Under the pieces are notes generated by a model. That model searched no databases, had not been told where the DNA came from, and worked only from the letters and a program-made list of their open reading frames with translations. 64,000 nucleotides of DNA from CAZVFX01 sp964626565 (GTDB lineage: Bacteria; Myxococcota_A; UBA9042; CAIXZC01). This document shows positions 46,338-55,436 of the stretch, piece by piece. Both the position numbers and the translations under genes were made by a program. Numbering within the stretch: position 1 is the first letter of the stretch; each line of letters opens with the position of its first letter. Location of the stretch: NCBI GenBank assembly GCA_964626565.1, contig CAZVFX010000016.1:1-64000 (forward strand). The letters run 5' to 3'.

Positions 46338-48296
46338 ATGAAGGTGGCGTGCCCAAACTGCGGCAACACACAGGAAATTGACGTCGAGCAAGGGACGGGG
46401 GCTGTTCGGGCCCGGTGCGAAAAGTGCGGCACCTCCTACCTGGTGCGGGTAAAGTCCCGGCCCAAAGGTAGCAAGGAGGGAGGGGATCTGTACAGTTGGT
46501 TCGTGCGCAAGACCGACGGCACCATGTTCAGCTTTCCCGGCGACAAACAGCTTCACCAGGGGATCCGCCGCGGTTTCGTCGACCTAGACGATGCGATCTC
46601 TGCGGATGGTGTCTCCTGGACGACGATCTCTTCACTTCCGATTCTGGCTGCCTTTATGGACAAATGGAAGAAGGAACAGGTCGAGGCTGAGCCTGTGGCC
46701 TCGACACCTGCGCAGGAGCCGGAACCCGAACAGGCCGCAGAACCTGCACCGGAGGGCGACTCCGGAGGGACGCTGCTTTTCGACGGCGCCCCCGGTGACG
46801 AGTTGCTGAGGCATACTGCGTCCCAGATGCCGACCATGGAAATCCCTGCGCAGACGGCATCCCCCACGGATTTGCAGGTTCCTTCCCCTGTCGTCGACGG
46901 TAAGGACCTTTCCGAGGAACGCAAGCAGCCGACAGCTCCGGAGGTGCCTTCTCAGCGAGAACAGGCCATGGAGTTGGCTGCAGACCTCGCCGCAGCCCGC
47001 AATGTTGCGCTGGAGGAGACCGGTGAAACCGCGGCTCTCGAGTCGCCCCTTGCTGCTCCCCGAGCGCACGTCGATCTCAAGCAACAGATTGACGGACCAG
47101 CCACGGAAGAGGCGTCGCCCGCACAGGTCGAGCCGGCGCCACCTGCCACCCCGGCGCCGGCGGAAGCCGCATCCGGGTTGCCCCCGAAGGCAAGTGAAAC
47201 TCAGGACGACATGGAATGGGGGGACAGTTGGCAACCCCAGAACATGCCGGACAAAGAAGTAACCGGCATGGACTACTACGTCAGAAGGCGTCGCATCAAC
47301 TTCGCTCTGGGGATCGTTCTGGTGCTGCTGGCCGGTGCGGCCATCTATGGCCTGCAGTATTTTGCTGGCACCAGTTCGAGTAAAAAGAAGAAGAAATCAA
47401 CTGCCAGTGGGTGGGACGTTCGCAAGGCACAGGACGCGGTTGGCGATGTTGCGGCCGGCGACGGCGGGTCAAAAGCCCCGGCAGCTTCCAGGGATGTTGT
47501 CGCACCGCCTGCTGCAGTGAAGGACATTGTTCCGGCTCCAACTCCGCCCCCAACGCAGGCCAAGGATGTGGTCGCCGCGCGGCCCACGGATGCGGGCGCA
47601 CCGCCAGTAGCGGCCAAAGATGCGGTCGCCGCCGACGCCCCGGCTCCGGCTGCCGGCAAGGCCGACGTTTCGGCTCCGGCCCCCGACGCAGCCAAGACTG
47701 CTCCGGAGGCAGATGTAGCCGCCCCCGGCGGCGTCGACCCCGGCCCAGGCGTTGACAAATTGACGCCGAAGTCACTGAGTGATCCGCCCGCAGGAGTAGC
47801 TGTAGCATCAGGCGGAACCGATAGTGTGGCGAAGGAAACTGAGGAGAAGGAAGAGAAGAAAGAGAAGAAGAAGGAGAAAAAGAAAGAGAAGAAGAAGGTG
47901 AAGAAGAAGAAGAAGAAGAAGAAGGACGTGGCCGAGGAAGACGACATGCCGCGGGGATTCGACGACCTGATGCGCAAGGGAGACAAGAAGAGGAAAGGGG
48001 GCAGTTGCGCCGAGGCTCTCGGATACTACCTTCAAGCCCTGAGGCTGAAACCGGGCTACTCCGAGGTGAACTATAAGATCGGTGACTGCTATCGTCGTGA
48101 GGGGGACTGCAAGCGGGCAATCTCCCACTACAAGGAAGCCATCTCCAGGAGCGGATTTCGCAACGCATATGTCGGGCTCGCACGCTGCTATCGCTCTCTG
48201 GGCAAAACCTCAGAGGCCAAGAAGATCCTCGAGGAAGGTCTGCAGCGCTACGATGATGGGATGATGAAAATGATGCTCCAGGAGTTGGGTGGCTAG
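46338..48296 (+). CDS. Zinc-ribbon/GYF-like/single-TM/TPR protein
   Basis: A 652-aa predicted inner-membrane protein. Order: MJ0042-type zinc ribbon (CPNCG...CEKCGTSYLV, residues 4-36); a GYF-2-like domain (about 52-112; YSWFVRKTDGTMFSF, AISADGVSW); a long Ala/Pro/Glu-rich linker; one membrane span (about 322-342; FALGIVLVLLAGAAIYGLQ); an Ala/Pro/Val linker with repeated DVVAxP; a Lys/Glu-rich run at about 513-535; and three TPR units at the C-terminus. Similar modular proteins occur in myxobacteria, some near motility genes. The ATG at 46338 with a GGTGTGGAA context is chosen over 46302 because it starts the zinc ribbon. It precedes cheW by 27 bases, so a role in the chemosensory system is possible. 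Confidence 0.85.
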   Translation: MKVACPNCGNTQEIDVEQGTGAVRARCEKCGTSYLVRVKSRPKGSKEGGDLYSWFVRKTDGTMFSFPGDKQLHQGIRRGFVDLDDAISADGVSWTTISSLPILAAFMDKWKKEQVEAEPVASTPAQEPEPEQAAEPAPEGDSGGTLLFDGAPGDELLRHTASQMPTMEIPAQTASPTDLQVPSPVVDGKDLSEERKQPTAPEVPSQREQAMELAADLAAARNVALEETGETAALESPLAAPRAHVDLKQQIDGPATEEASPAQVEPAPPATPAPAEAASGLPPKASETQDDMEWGDSWQPQNMPDKEVTGMDYYVRRRRINFALGIVLVLLAGAAIYGLQYFAGTSSSKKKKKSTASGWDVRKAQDAVGDVAAGDGGSKAPAASRDVVAPPAAVKDIVPAPTPPPTQAKDVVAARPTDAGAPPVAAKDAVAADAPAPAAGKADVSAPAPDAAKTAPEADVAAPGGVDPGPGVDKLTPKSLSDPPAGVAVASGGTDSVAKETEEKEEKKEKKKEKKKEKKKVKKKKKKKKDVAEEDDMPRGFDDLMRKGDKKRKGGSCAEALGYYLQALRLKPGYSEVNYKIGDCYRREGDCKRAISHYKEAISRSGFRNAYVGLARCYRSLGKTSEAKKILEEGLQRYDDGMMKMMLQELGG

Positions 48297-48323
48297 CCTG
48301 GACCCTGCGGGGGCCTTGTCGAA

Positions 48324-48776
48324 ATGCAAGTAGTTCGGTTCTACGTCAGCGGCAATTGCGCCGCCTTTCCCGTCGGTAACGTCAGAGAAGTGGTTCCGAG
48401 AGGCCGGCTTGCGGCAGTCTTCAACGCCCCGCCGTTTCTGGAGGGGCTGATGAACGTACGGGGTGAGGCTGTGCCCGTGTTCGACCTGGCTCGCCTGTTC
48501 GGTTTCCAGTCGCCACACGCTTCGGGCGGGTCGGTGCTCATCGCAGAATCTGGTCGCTTCACTGCCGGCTTTCTCGCCACTCCCCCGGTTGACATCCTGG
48601 ACATTGATGACGGGGCCGAGGAAACTCGCCTACCTGAAGGTTCTCCGCATCTGGCTGCCCTCGAACGCGCCTTGAGTGTGGACGGGAAGCTGCTGCTCCT
48701 CCTCGCTCCCGACCGATTGTTCGACCTTCCGGAAATGCTGTTGTTGAGGGAAGAGGAGAAACTACTCACCCTGTAG
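48324..48776 (+). CDS. cheW: CheW-like coupling protein
   Basis: A 150-aa single CheW domain, the adaptor that ties CheA to chemoreceptors. Seen: VRFYVSGNCAAFPVGNVREVVP at the start, PPFLEGLMNVRGEAVPVFDLARLFG (the receptor/CheA-binding core, conserved NVRG.A.PV.DL) and DILDID near the middle. Length is typical. The C-terminal third is less conserved. First core chemosensory gene of an operon with cheR, cheA, a cyclase and cheB. The Shine-Dalgarno sequence is weak. Confidence 0.9.
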   Translation: MQVVRFYVSGNCAAFPVGNVREVVPRGRLAAVFNAPPFLEGLMNVRGEAVPVFDLARLFGFQSPHASGGSVLIAESGRFTAGFLATPPVDILDIDDGAEETRLPEGSPHLAALERALSVDGKLLLLLAPDRLFDLPEMLLLREEEKLLTL

Positions 48777-48785
48777 GGTTGGAAC

Positions 48786-50009
48786 TTGGCCGAGAATCAT
48801 CCCGACTTGCTGAAACGACTGTGCAGACTCGTGGAGCGGACGTTTGGGCTCCGCTGGGAGCCGCTGGAGCAGGGTCTGGACGCCGCGCTCACCAGCCACA
48901 GCCGGGAACTCAATGTGAGCCCGGCCGATCTTATGGAACAACTTACGGCAGCAGGCGGCGTCGACGAAAAAGAGCTCGCGGGGTTGGTGCACCGATTGAT
49001 GCTGGGTCACACCCGATACCGACGTCACGAACGGGTGTGGGGCTGGCTCGAGGACAATCTGGAATCCCTCGACCTTGCGCCCCCGATAAACGCGTTGGTT
49101 CCGGGGTGTTCTACCGGAGAGGAGGTCTACGACCTGGCCATGGCTCTCGCAGAACGATTTGGCCTCGAAAACATCTTCGTTACTGGGCTTGACTTGAGCC
49201 GGCAAGCTTTGGACCGTGCAGCAGAAGGGGTCTATGCCACCGGAGAGGTGCAGCGACTGTCCGCCGACCGGGTTGACCGCTATTTTCTTCCTCGCGGGCC
49301 TGGGCTGCTGCAAGTGGTCCAGCCCCTGAAGAGCCGGGTCAGATTCCAGTGGACGAATATCGCGGCAGGTATCCCCGGCGGGCCCTATCATGTGATCTTC
49401 TTGCGCAATCTTCTCACCTATTTCACCAACGCGGCGGTTGAACTGGTTTTAGAATCGGTGGCGGCTGCCACGGTTCGTGACTCGATACTTGTTCTGGCAC
49501 CCCAGGAGACGTTCATGATGGGCGTTCGGCCGTGGGCCGCGCCTGTGGAGGCGGGGCTTCCCATATACCGATGCTCGCAGCGCTCGCAGGAGGAACAAAT
49601 TCCAGACCTCGGGTCTCAGGCCTCCGGTTTCATGTCACAGCCCCAACTGGGTGACCCGCAATCGGTTCTCCAAAATCAGCAGACCTCCTTGGCCGGTTCG
49701 GAAGCCCCCATCCGCGATTCTAAGTCCCCACCCTCTGCTCCCCACGCTGGAACTTTGGTCCTCCCCGGGCCCGCGTTGGGTCGCAAGTCCGAGGAGTGGC
49801 GCCGTTTCGAGGACCGCCTCAAAGGGTTGCTCGCGTCGCCGCCACCCACGGTGACCTTCGACCTTTCCTTATTGGAAAAAGCCGACTATCATGTAGAAAA
49901 ATCGCTCTCGGCTGCGGTCAGGTTGCTGAGAGCTTCCGGGAGCGAAGTTTTGTTTGTGGGAGAGGCTGGTTTTCTGGGGCCCTTGTTCAGTCCTGGCCTG
50001 ATCCGGTAG
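48786..50009 (+). CDS. cheR: CheR-type methyltransferase with STAS-like tail
   Basis: A 407-aa protein. Residues 1-265 are a CheR methyltransferase that would methylate receptor glutamates using SAM: PGCSTGEEVYDLAMAL (106-121) is the SAM site and FLRNLLTYF matches the FCRNVLIYF motif. The helix that normally reads ETxFFR is altered to GHTRYRRHE. Residues about 275-335 are a linker. The last 70 residues (TVTFDLSLLEKADY...VLFVGEAGF) have the strand-helix-strand pattern of a STAS domain but lack the usual DSSG phosphosite. The start is TTG at 48786, 9 bases after cheW. cheA follows after 8 bases. Confidence 0.88.
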   Translation: MAENHPDLLKRLCRLVERTFGLRWEPLEQGLDAALTSHSRELNVSPADLMEQLTAAGGVDEKELAGLVHRLMLGHTRYRRHERVWGWLEDNLESLDLAPPINALVPGCSTGEEVYDLAMALAERFGLENIFVTGLDLSRQALDRAAEGVYATGEVQRLSADRVDRYFLPRGPGLLQVVQPLKSRVRFQWTNIAAGIPGGPYHVIFLRNLLTYFTNAAVELVLESVAAATVRDSILVLAPQETFMMGVRPWAAPVEAGLPIYRCSQRSQEEQIPDLGSQASGFMSQPQLGDPQSVLQNQQTSLAGSEAPIRDSKSPPSAPHAGTLVLPGPALGRKSEEWRRFEDRLKGLLASPPPTVTFDLSLLEKADYHVEKSLSAAVRLLRASGSEVLFVGEAGFLGPLFSPGLIR

Positions 50010-50017
50010 GGAACGTG

Positions 50018-52555
50018 ATGGAAGCCGATGCGAAGCAGCTTTTTCGGGAGATACTTGCCAGCCTAGGCACGAAAGGCCTCGCCGCCCGGGACGATGCGCT
50101 GCGGGCGCTGTCCGGGCTGGCGGAGCAACTCCCTGAATCGTTGCGGCAGCAGATGCGGCCTCACCTACTGGCCCTTGAGGCTGCCGTCGAATTCACCGAT
50201 GCGTGGCAGGCCTTGAGCGGTGTCGGAGAGCTTTTGTGCCAGCCAGAACTGCCGCCCGTTCCGGCCCCCGATGTCTCTCTTGAAGAAGCGGAACTCACCG
50301 TCGTGGACGCGGTCCCCGTGCCGTCGCCCCTGCCGTCTCTTCCTGAGGCCCTTGACCATTTCTCCTGGACGCCCCCGCCTCTCCCTGAGGCAGTGATGGG
50401 GGATTTTTTCGCCGAGGTAGAGGAGTACATCGAGGAGATCGCCGAGTTGGTGCTGGACGTCCCATCGGCTGAAGATCCGGCGGTACACGAGCTCTACCGG
50501 AAGCTTCATACGATAAAGGGCAATTCCGGCATGGTCGGTCTTGATGAACTTCAGCGGGTAGCACATCGGTTGGAAGACCTCGTGCGGGAATTGAGGGACG
50601 GCCGAATGGCAGTGTCGGAAGAGCTGCGGAAGGTGTTGGCCGACGGGGCCAATCTGGCCGGGGAGATAATCGTTCTGGCACAGAATGGAGAGGAAGCAAT
50701 GGTCCCGGTGAGTGCCTTGCTCCAGCGCATTGACGGCCTGCTTGCGGGAGGCGGCGAGCAGGTTGTGGAACCGGCCCCCGCACCTGAGCCCGACCGATCG
50801 GCCGCACCTGCGCCTGCTGCCGTCGCGGAACCTGCACCGCCCGCTGCTCCGGCCGCTTCCGACGAGAGGCAGAAGAAGGGTTCCTCACCGGAGCGCAAGA
50901 CGTTACGAGTCGATTTCACCCAGGTGGACCATCTGGCCGCGCTGGTTGGCGAGCAGGCGGTGCGCCACGAGGAAGTGTTGAGGCAGGTGGAGAGAGTGCA
51001 GGAGAACCTCGACGACTTCAGCCGTGTGCTTGACCGTCGCCGGGACGCTGCCTCCGGCGGCTCCGATCCCTATTCCCAGTATCTCCGCTCTGCGTCGGGA
51101 AACCTCGGCATTCTGGCCGCAAATCTCGACGGCGCCACTCGGCAACTCGACCTGGTCTCATCAGATTTGCAGCGGGCGGTACTCGACCTTCGCATGGTTC
51201 CCCTGGATTCCCTGTTCTCCCGACATCGAATGACGGTCTTCCAGAGTGCCTCGGCCCAGGGGAAGAAAGCCCGGTTGTTGGTACGTGCAGGGGATGCAAA
51301 ACTGGACAAGGCGATCGTCGAGAAACTGGAAGAACCGCTGATCCACCTGATTCGCAACGCAGTCAGTCACGGCATCCAGTCGCCGGAGGAGAGAGCTGCC
51401 GCGGGGAAGGAACCTGAGGGGGTGGTTACCATCTCCGCTGCTCAGCAAGGTAACCAGGCGATAATCCGGGTGGAAGACGACGGCGTCGGCATCGAAACCG
51501 GCGTCATCAGGCGCAAGGCGGTGGAAAAGGGTTTTCTGACGGTGGACGAGGCGGACAAGCTGGACGATTCACGCGCCGCAGACCTGATCTTTGCGCCGGG
51601 CTTCTCCACTACTTCGGTGGTGGATGATATCTCGGGCCGCGGGGTAGGGTTGGATGTGGTGCGTGACAAGATTAATCGGCTCAACGGCGCGGTGCAGGTG
51701 TTCAGCGACCTGGGCCAGGGAACTGTGTTCCAACTGACTTTGCCGCTCACCCTCGCGCTGTCGAAGGTATTGATGGCCAACGTCGCGGGTGAGGCGGTGG
51801 CGTTGCCGGCCGACAGCGTCAGCCGGGTCGACTCAGTGAGCGGCGATCTGGTTGCTGCGGTGGATGGCCGGCACATGGTCACGTTGCCCGATGGTGCGAT
51901 CCCCCTCGTCTTCCTCGGGCAGGCTCTCGGCCTGACTCGAATGGTGGAACACCGGGCTGATTACTCGGTGTGTGTGGTCAGCCACGGGGGGCGTTCCGCA
52001 GCCCTGGTTGTGGATGGCATCGTTGAACACACCCAGGCGGTGATCCGGGAGGTAGGCCCGGTTCTTCCTCGCATCCATCACTGCATGGGAGTCACTTTTC
52101 GCGAGACGGGGTGCGTGCTTGTCGTTGACGTCGGCTCCGTGATCCGGGAATGGGCCGGGCAGGAGGCGAAGGCGGCCGGTCCCCCGTGGAGTTCGCTCAT
52201 TCCGGTGCTGACCAGAGACCCGCTGTTGCTCGCACCGCTCAACCGCCTCATGCGGCATGAACAGGCTGCTCCCGCCCTTATCTGGCCCGAGTGCCTGGCT
52301 GAAGTCCCCCTGGCCAAAGTGCCCTGCGTGATAGTGGACGACCGACTTCCCGACCTTGAGTCGGTGTTGCGGGCCGTCGCCGAGTCTGCGGACGTGGTGG
52401 ACACCATCCTGCTCACAGCGGCGGGTCTTGGGGATGGGTTGACTCCCGGCAGATTGTACGAGTTGGGGGTCGCCGATGTTCTGAAGACAGATGACGGTTG
52501 GGAAGCAATTGCCGCCGCGATGGTGAGATATGAATCACGGGGGAAGAGGGAATGA
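50018..52555 (+). CDS. cheA: CheA histidine kinase
   Basis: An 845-aa chemosensory kinase. A non-standard N-terminal region (about 1-110, Leu-rich helices) precedes the HPt domain (about 125-230), whose LHTIKGNSG carries the phospho-accepting His164. A Pro/Ala linker, dimerisation helices (about 290-410), the HATPase (N-box HLIRNAVSHG with Asn447; DDGVGI; SGRGVGLDVV) and a CheW-like regulatory domain (about 575-705) follow. The last 130 residues (VPCVIVDDRLPDLES...DVLKTDDGW) look like a degenerate receiver. No separate P2 domain for CheY/CheB was recognised. ATG at 50018 with TAGGGAACG. It overlaps the cyclase gene by 4 bases. Confidence 0.95.
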   Translation: MEADAKQLFREILASLGTKGLAARDDALRALSGLAEQLPESLRQQMRPHLLALEAAVEFTDAWQALSGVGELLCQPELPPVPAPDVSLEEAELTVVDAVPVPSPLPSLPEALDHFSWTPPPLPEAVMGDFFAEVEEYIEEIAELVLDVPSAEDPAVHELYRKLHTIKGNSGMVGLDELQRVAHRLEDLVRELRDGRMAVSEELRKVLADGANLAGEIIVLAQNGEEAMVPVSALLQRIDGLLAGGGEQVVEPAPAPEPDRSAAPAPAAVAEPAPPAAPAASDERQKKGSSPERKTLRVDFTQVDHLAALVGEQAVRHEEVLRQVERVQENLDDFSRVLDRRRDAASGGSDPYSQYLRSASGNLGILAANLDGATRQLDLVSSDLQRAVLDLRMVPLDSLFSRHRMTVFQSASAQGKKARLLVRAGDAKLDKAIVEKLEEPLIHLIRNAVSHGIQSPEERAAAGKEPEGVVTISAAQQGNQAIIRVEDDGVGIETGVIRRKAVEKGFLTVDEADKLDDSRAADLIFAPGFSTTSVVDDISGRGVGLDVVRDKINRLNGAVQVFSDLGQGTVFQLTLPLTLALSKVLMANVAGEAVALPADSVSRVDSVSGDLVAAVDGRHMVTLPDGAIPLVFLGQALGLTRMVEHRADYSVCVVSHGGRSAALVVDGIVEHTQAVIREVGPVLPRIHHCMGVTFRETGCVLVVDVGSVIREWAGQEAKAAGPPWSSLIPVLTRDPLLLAPLNRLMRHEQAAPALIWPECLAEVPLAKVPCVIVDDRLPDLESVLRAVAESADVVDTILLTAAGLGDGLTPGRLYELGVADVLKTDDGWEAIAAAMVRYESRGKRE

Positions 52556-54378
52556 AGGCGCTCCTCCATACCGAGGACCTGTTGGTTGGGGAGTTTCTGT
52601 GCGGCCTCCTGGAAGGGCTTGAAGGCCTGACCCTCGTCCGTGGCGCCCCGGGCGAGGGAACGCCTGACGGAGCCCCCGGATGGGTGCTGCTTACTGCCCG
52701 GCGGGATGTCGATTCGGGTATGGTGAAGCCCGGTTCGCTCACCGGCGTGCCCTGGATTTCCGGGGTCGTTGTTTTTGTCCCGGGTGGCGAAGCTACCGAT
52801 TCCGGCGACGACGTTGCGGGCGTCGTCACCATCAGGTTGCCGGCACGCTCCTCGACTATTGTGGAAGCCCTCTCTGCGGCCGGCAAGGCGCGTCCCGCGG
52901 CCCGAACGGATCTTGCCTCCATACGGGTTCTGGTCGCTGAAGACAGCGACATGCAGCGGCAGATTCTTGTTTCCAACCTCAAGGCCGAGGGCCTTGGAGT
53001 GGACAGTGCGGTAAACGGCAGGGATGCCCTGGCCCTCGCTCGAAAAGGCGGGTACGACATTCTGGTAACAGACGTCGAAATGCCCCACATGTCGGGGCTG
53101 GAACTGACCCGTGCAGTGAGGGCCGACCCTGCCCTTAGCGAAATGCCGATCCTCATGCTGACCACTCTGGCCGGCTTCGAGCAGGTGAAAGAGGGGTTCG
53201 ACGCCGGCGCGTCCGACTACCTGGTCAAACCCCACAAAGGGGAGCGGGAGCTGTTCCTGGAAGAGGTGGTGCACAGGGTGTACGGCCTGCTCCAGAAGAA
53301 CCGTGCAGTGGGCAGCAAGCGAGCCCTGGTCGTGGACGACAGCCAAATGACTCGCCGACTGGTCGCCGGGGCCATGAAGGAGGCCGGCTTCGCCGTGACT
53401 ACGGCCGAGGACGGATTGCAGGCCAGGGAATACCTCGAGAATCCCGGCTCGGCTATGCCCGACATCGTGGTCACCGACCTGGAAATGCCTGTGATGGACG
53501 GGTTGAGACTGACTCATTTCATCAAGAATGACGCCCGGCTGCGAGATCTGCCGGTAGTGATTCTCTCCGGAACTACCGAACACGAGCACAGAGTGTTGGG
53601 CCGTGGATTCGGCTCGGAGGCCTTCATCTCCAAGCCGTTTTCGGAAGAGAAGTTGCTGGTGACTGTGGAACAGGTGTTGTCGCGGCGGCGGTTGGAGAAG
53701 GAGCGCCGGGAGCTTTCCAAGATCCTCGGCCGGGATGTAATTCGTGCGGTGCACAAAGGGGGTCTGGAGCCCCGGCGGCGTCGGCTGACCATCATGTTTT
53801 CCGATATCGCCGGGTTCTCTACCATGTGTTTCGACAAGGACGCAGGTGCGGTGGTCGATCTGCTCAACGACTATTTCGACCAGTTCGTTGAATACGTTTT
53901 GCGGGAGCAGGGCTACGTCAACAAGTTCATCGGGGACGCGCTGGTGGCGCTGTTTTCCAGTCTCCCCGGCCTCGACCCACCGGAGATTCGGGCGGTGCGA
54001 GCCGCGGCGGATTTCCAAAGGCACATGGCCGAGGTTGTGGAAGTCGATCCGGACGCACTACTTACCCGAGTGGGCATCAACACGGGCGAAGTGATTATGG
54101 GGCTCATCGGTTCAGGGGAGCGCAAGGACTACACGGTGATCGGCGATCAGGTCAACCGCGCCCAACGATTCGAAGGGCAGGCCCCGGTGGGCGGCCTCCT
54201 GATCAGCGAAGAGACCCACCGCGGCGCCGCCTCCTACCTGACGACACAGTCCAACCTCCTCGTGGAGGAGATTGACGATCTGCAGCTCAAGGGGATCGGA
54301 AAGGCCGTCACCGGCTATGCTGTGACGGTAGCCACTCGCGCAGCGTCCGAATCACCTCGGGAAGGGGGTGAGTCGTGA
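52552..54378 (+). CDS. Double-receiver class III adenylate/guanylate cyclase
   Basis: A 608-aa protein. An N-terminal degenerate receiver-like region (about 1-115) is followed by receiver 1 (about 124-245; VAEDSD, VTDVEMP with phospho-Asp174, KP), receiver 2 (about 258-380; VVDDSQ, VTDLEMP with Asp309, SKP) and a class III cyclase domain (about 395-595). Metal ligands are Asp418 in FSDIAGFS and Asp462 in KFIGDALVALF. DYTVIGDQVNRAQR supplies the substrate-binding and transition-state Asn and Arg. ATP versus GTP preference is uncertain. It is overlapped by cheA at one end and cheB at the other (4 bases each), so it is almost surely a phosphorylation-controlled output of this CheA. Confidence 0.93.
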   Translation: MKALLHTEDLLVGEFLCGLLEGLEGLTLVRGAPGEGTPDGAPGWVLLTARRDVDSGMVKPGSLTGVPWISGVVVFVPGGEATDSGDDVAGVVTIRLPARSSTIVEALSAAGKARPAARTDLASIRVLVAEDSDMQRQILVSNLKAEGLGVDSAVNGRDALALARKGGYDILVTDVEMPHMSGLELTRAVRADPALSEMPILMLTTLAGFEQVKEGFDAGASDYLVKPHKGERELFLEEVVHRVYGLLQKNRAVGSKRALVVDDSQMTRRLVAGAMKEAGFAVTTAEDGLQAREYLENPGSAMPDIVVTDLEMPVMDGLRLTHFIKNDARLRDLPVVILSGTTEHEHRVLGRGFGSEAFISKPFSEEKLLVTVEQVLSRRRLEKERRELSKILGRDVIRAVHKGGLEPRRRRLTIMFSDIAGFSTMCFDKDAGAVVDLLNDYFDQFVEYVLREQGYVNKFIGDALVALFSSLPGLDPPEIRAVRAAADFQRHMAEVVEVDPDALLTRVGINTGEVIMGLIGSGERKDYTVIGDQVNRAQRFEGQAPVGGLLISEETHRGAASYLTTQSNLLVEEIDDLQLKGIGKAVTGYAVTVATRAASESPREGGES

Positions 54379-55436
54379 GCAGGATACGGGTTCTCGTGGT
54401 AGACGATTCCCGCTTTATGGTGAGTCTCATCTCCTCGGTTCTGGAGGCGGCCGGCGATATGGAAGTGGCCGGTTTCGCCCTGGACGGAAGGGACGCGGTG
54501 GAGAAGGCGCGGGCCCTTAGACCGGATGTTATCACCATGGACGTTGTCATGCCCCGAATGGACGGTCTGGAAGCCACCCGGGTCATAGTCAGCGAACTGG
54601 ATACTCCCATAATCGTGCTTAGTGCGCACACGGGCGAGGGAGCGAGGCTCACCGTGGAAGCGCTGCAGGCAGGAGCGGTGGACTGTATCGCCAAGCCGGG
54701 GGGTGAGCGTTCCATGTCCCTGGAGTCCATCGCGGGGAACCTGGTTGCCAAGGTGCGGGGAGTCGCCCGTCAGTCTCGGCGGATTGCGCCTGCTCCTCCT
54801 CCGCCTCAGTCCGCGGTCCCGGGGGCCGGGCGCCTGCCCCGGGGAACCGACCGAGCCGCGCCCGTTGCGGTTGCGATCGGGGCTTCGACCGGGGGAATTC
54901 AGGCCCTGAATTCCCTGCTTCCTCGATTCGATGCGCAGATACCCTTCGGCATCATTGTCGTGCAGCATTTTCCGTCCGGATTCACCGCACAACTGGCGGA
55001 ACGTCTCAATGAGGTTTGCACTATCAGCGTCATGGAGGCTCATCCGGGGCAGCGGTTGTCCAGGGCAACCGCGCTAATCGCACCCGGCGGCTGGAATCTG
55101 GAAATCACCCCGGGGCTTCGAGTCAAGCTGAGCGAAGACTCCTCCCCGGGAGTGATGCGGCCATCCGTTGATGTTACCTTTGCTTCCGTGGCCAGAGTTT
55201 TCGGCGCGGCTGGGGTGGGCGTTGTTTTGACCGGGATGGGCAAAGACGGAGCCGAAGGAGTGCAGGTTCTCCATCGGGCCGGCGCCCGCGTCATCGTTCA
55301 GGACCACAAGACAGCCACTGCACACGGCATGCCCCGCGCCGCGCTGGAAACCGGGTGTGCCGACGCAGTCCTGCCCCTGGAAAAGATCGCCGGGCACCTC
55401 CTGTCGCTGGCAGCTAGTCGGAGAAGCGGAACCTGA
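54375..55436 (+). CDS. cheB: CheB methylesterase/response regulator
   Basis: A 353-aa protein that removes methyl groups (or deamidates) on receptors when phosphorylated by CheA. Receiver domain 1-115 with VVDDSRFM and phospho-Asp56 (VITMDVVMPRMDG), linker about 125-160, catalytic domain about 163-345 with Ser171 (GASTGG), His198 (VVQHFP) and Asp291 (GMGKDGAEG), the complete CheB triad. The GTG start at 54375 overlaps the stop of the cyclase gene by 4 bases. Last gene of the chemosensory operon. No receptor gene lies in the window. Confidence 0.96.
   Translation: MSRIRVLVVDDSRFMVSLISSVLEAAGDMEVAGFALDGRDAVEKARALRPDVITMDVVMPRMDGLEATRVIVSELDTPIIVLSAHTGEGARLTVEALQAGAVDCIAKPGGERSMSLESIAGNLVAKVRGVARQSRRIAPAPPPPQSAVPGAGRLPRGTDRAAPVAVAIGASTGGIQALNSLLPRFDAQIPFGIIVVQHFPSGFTAQLAERLNEVCTISVMEAHPGQRLSRATALIAPGGWNLEITPGLRVKLSEDSSPGVMRPSVDVTFASVARVFGAAGVGVVLTGMGKDGAEGVQVLHRAGARVIVQDHKTATAHGMPRAALETGCADAVLPLEKIAGHLLSLAASRRSGT

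Noticed and set aside
47870..47930. Purine-rich GAAGAAGAA tract as a satellite repeat
   Set aside because: It encodes the Lys/Glu-rich linker of a real protein in frame and needs no other explanation.
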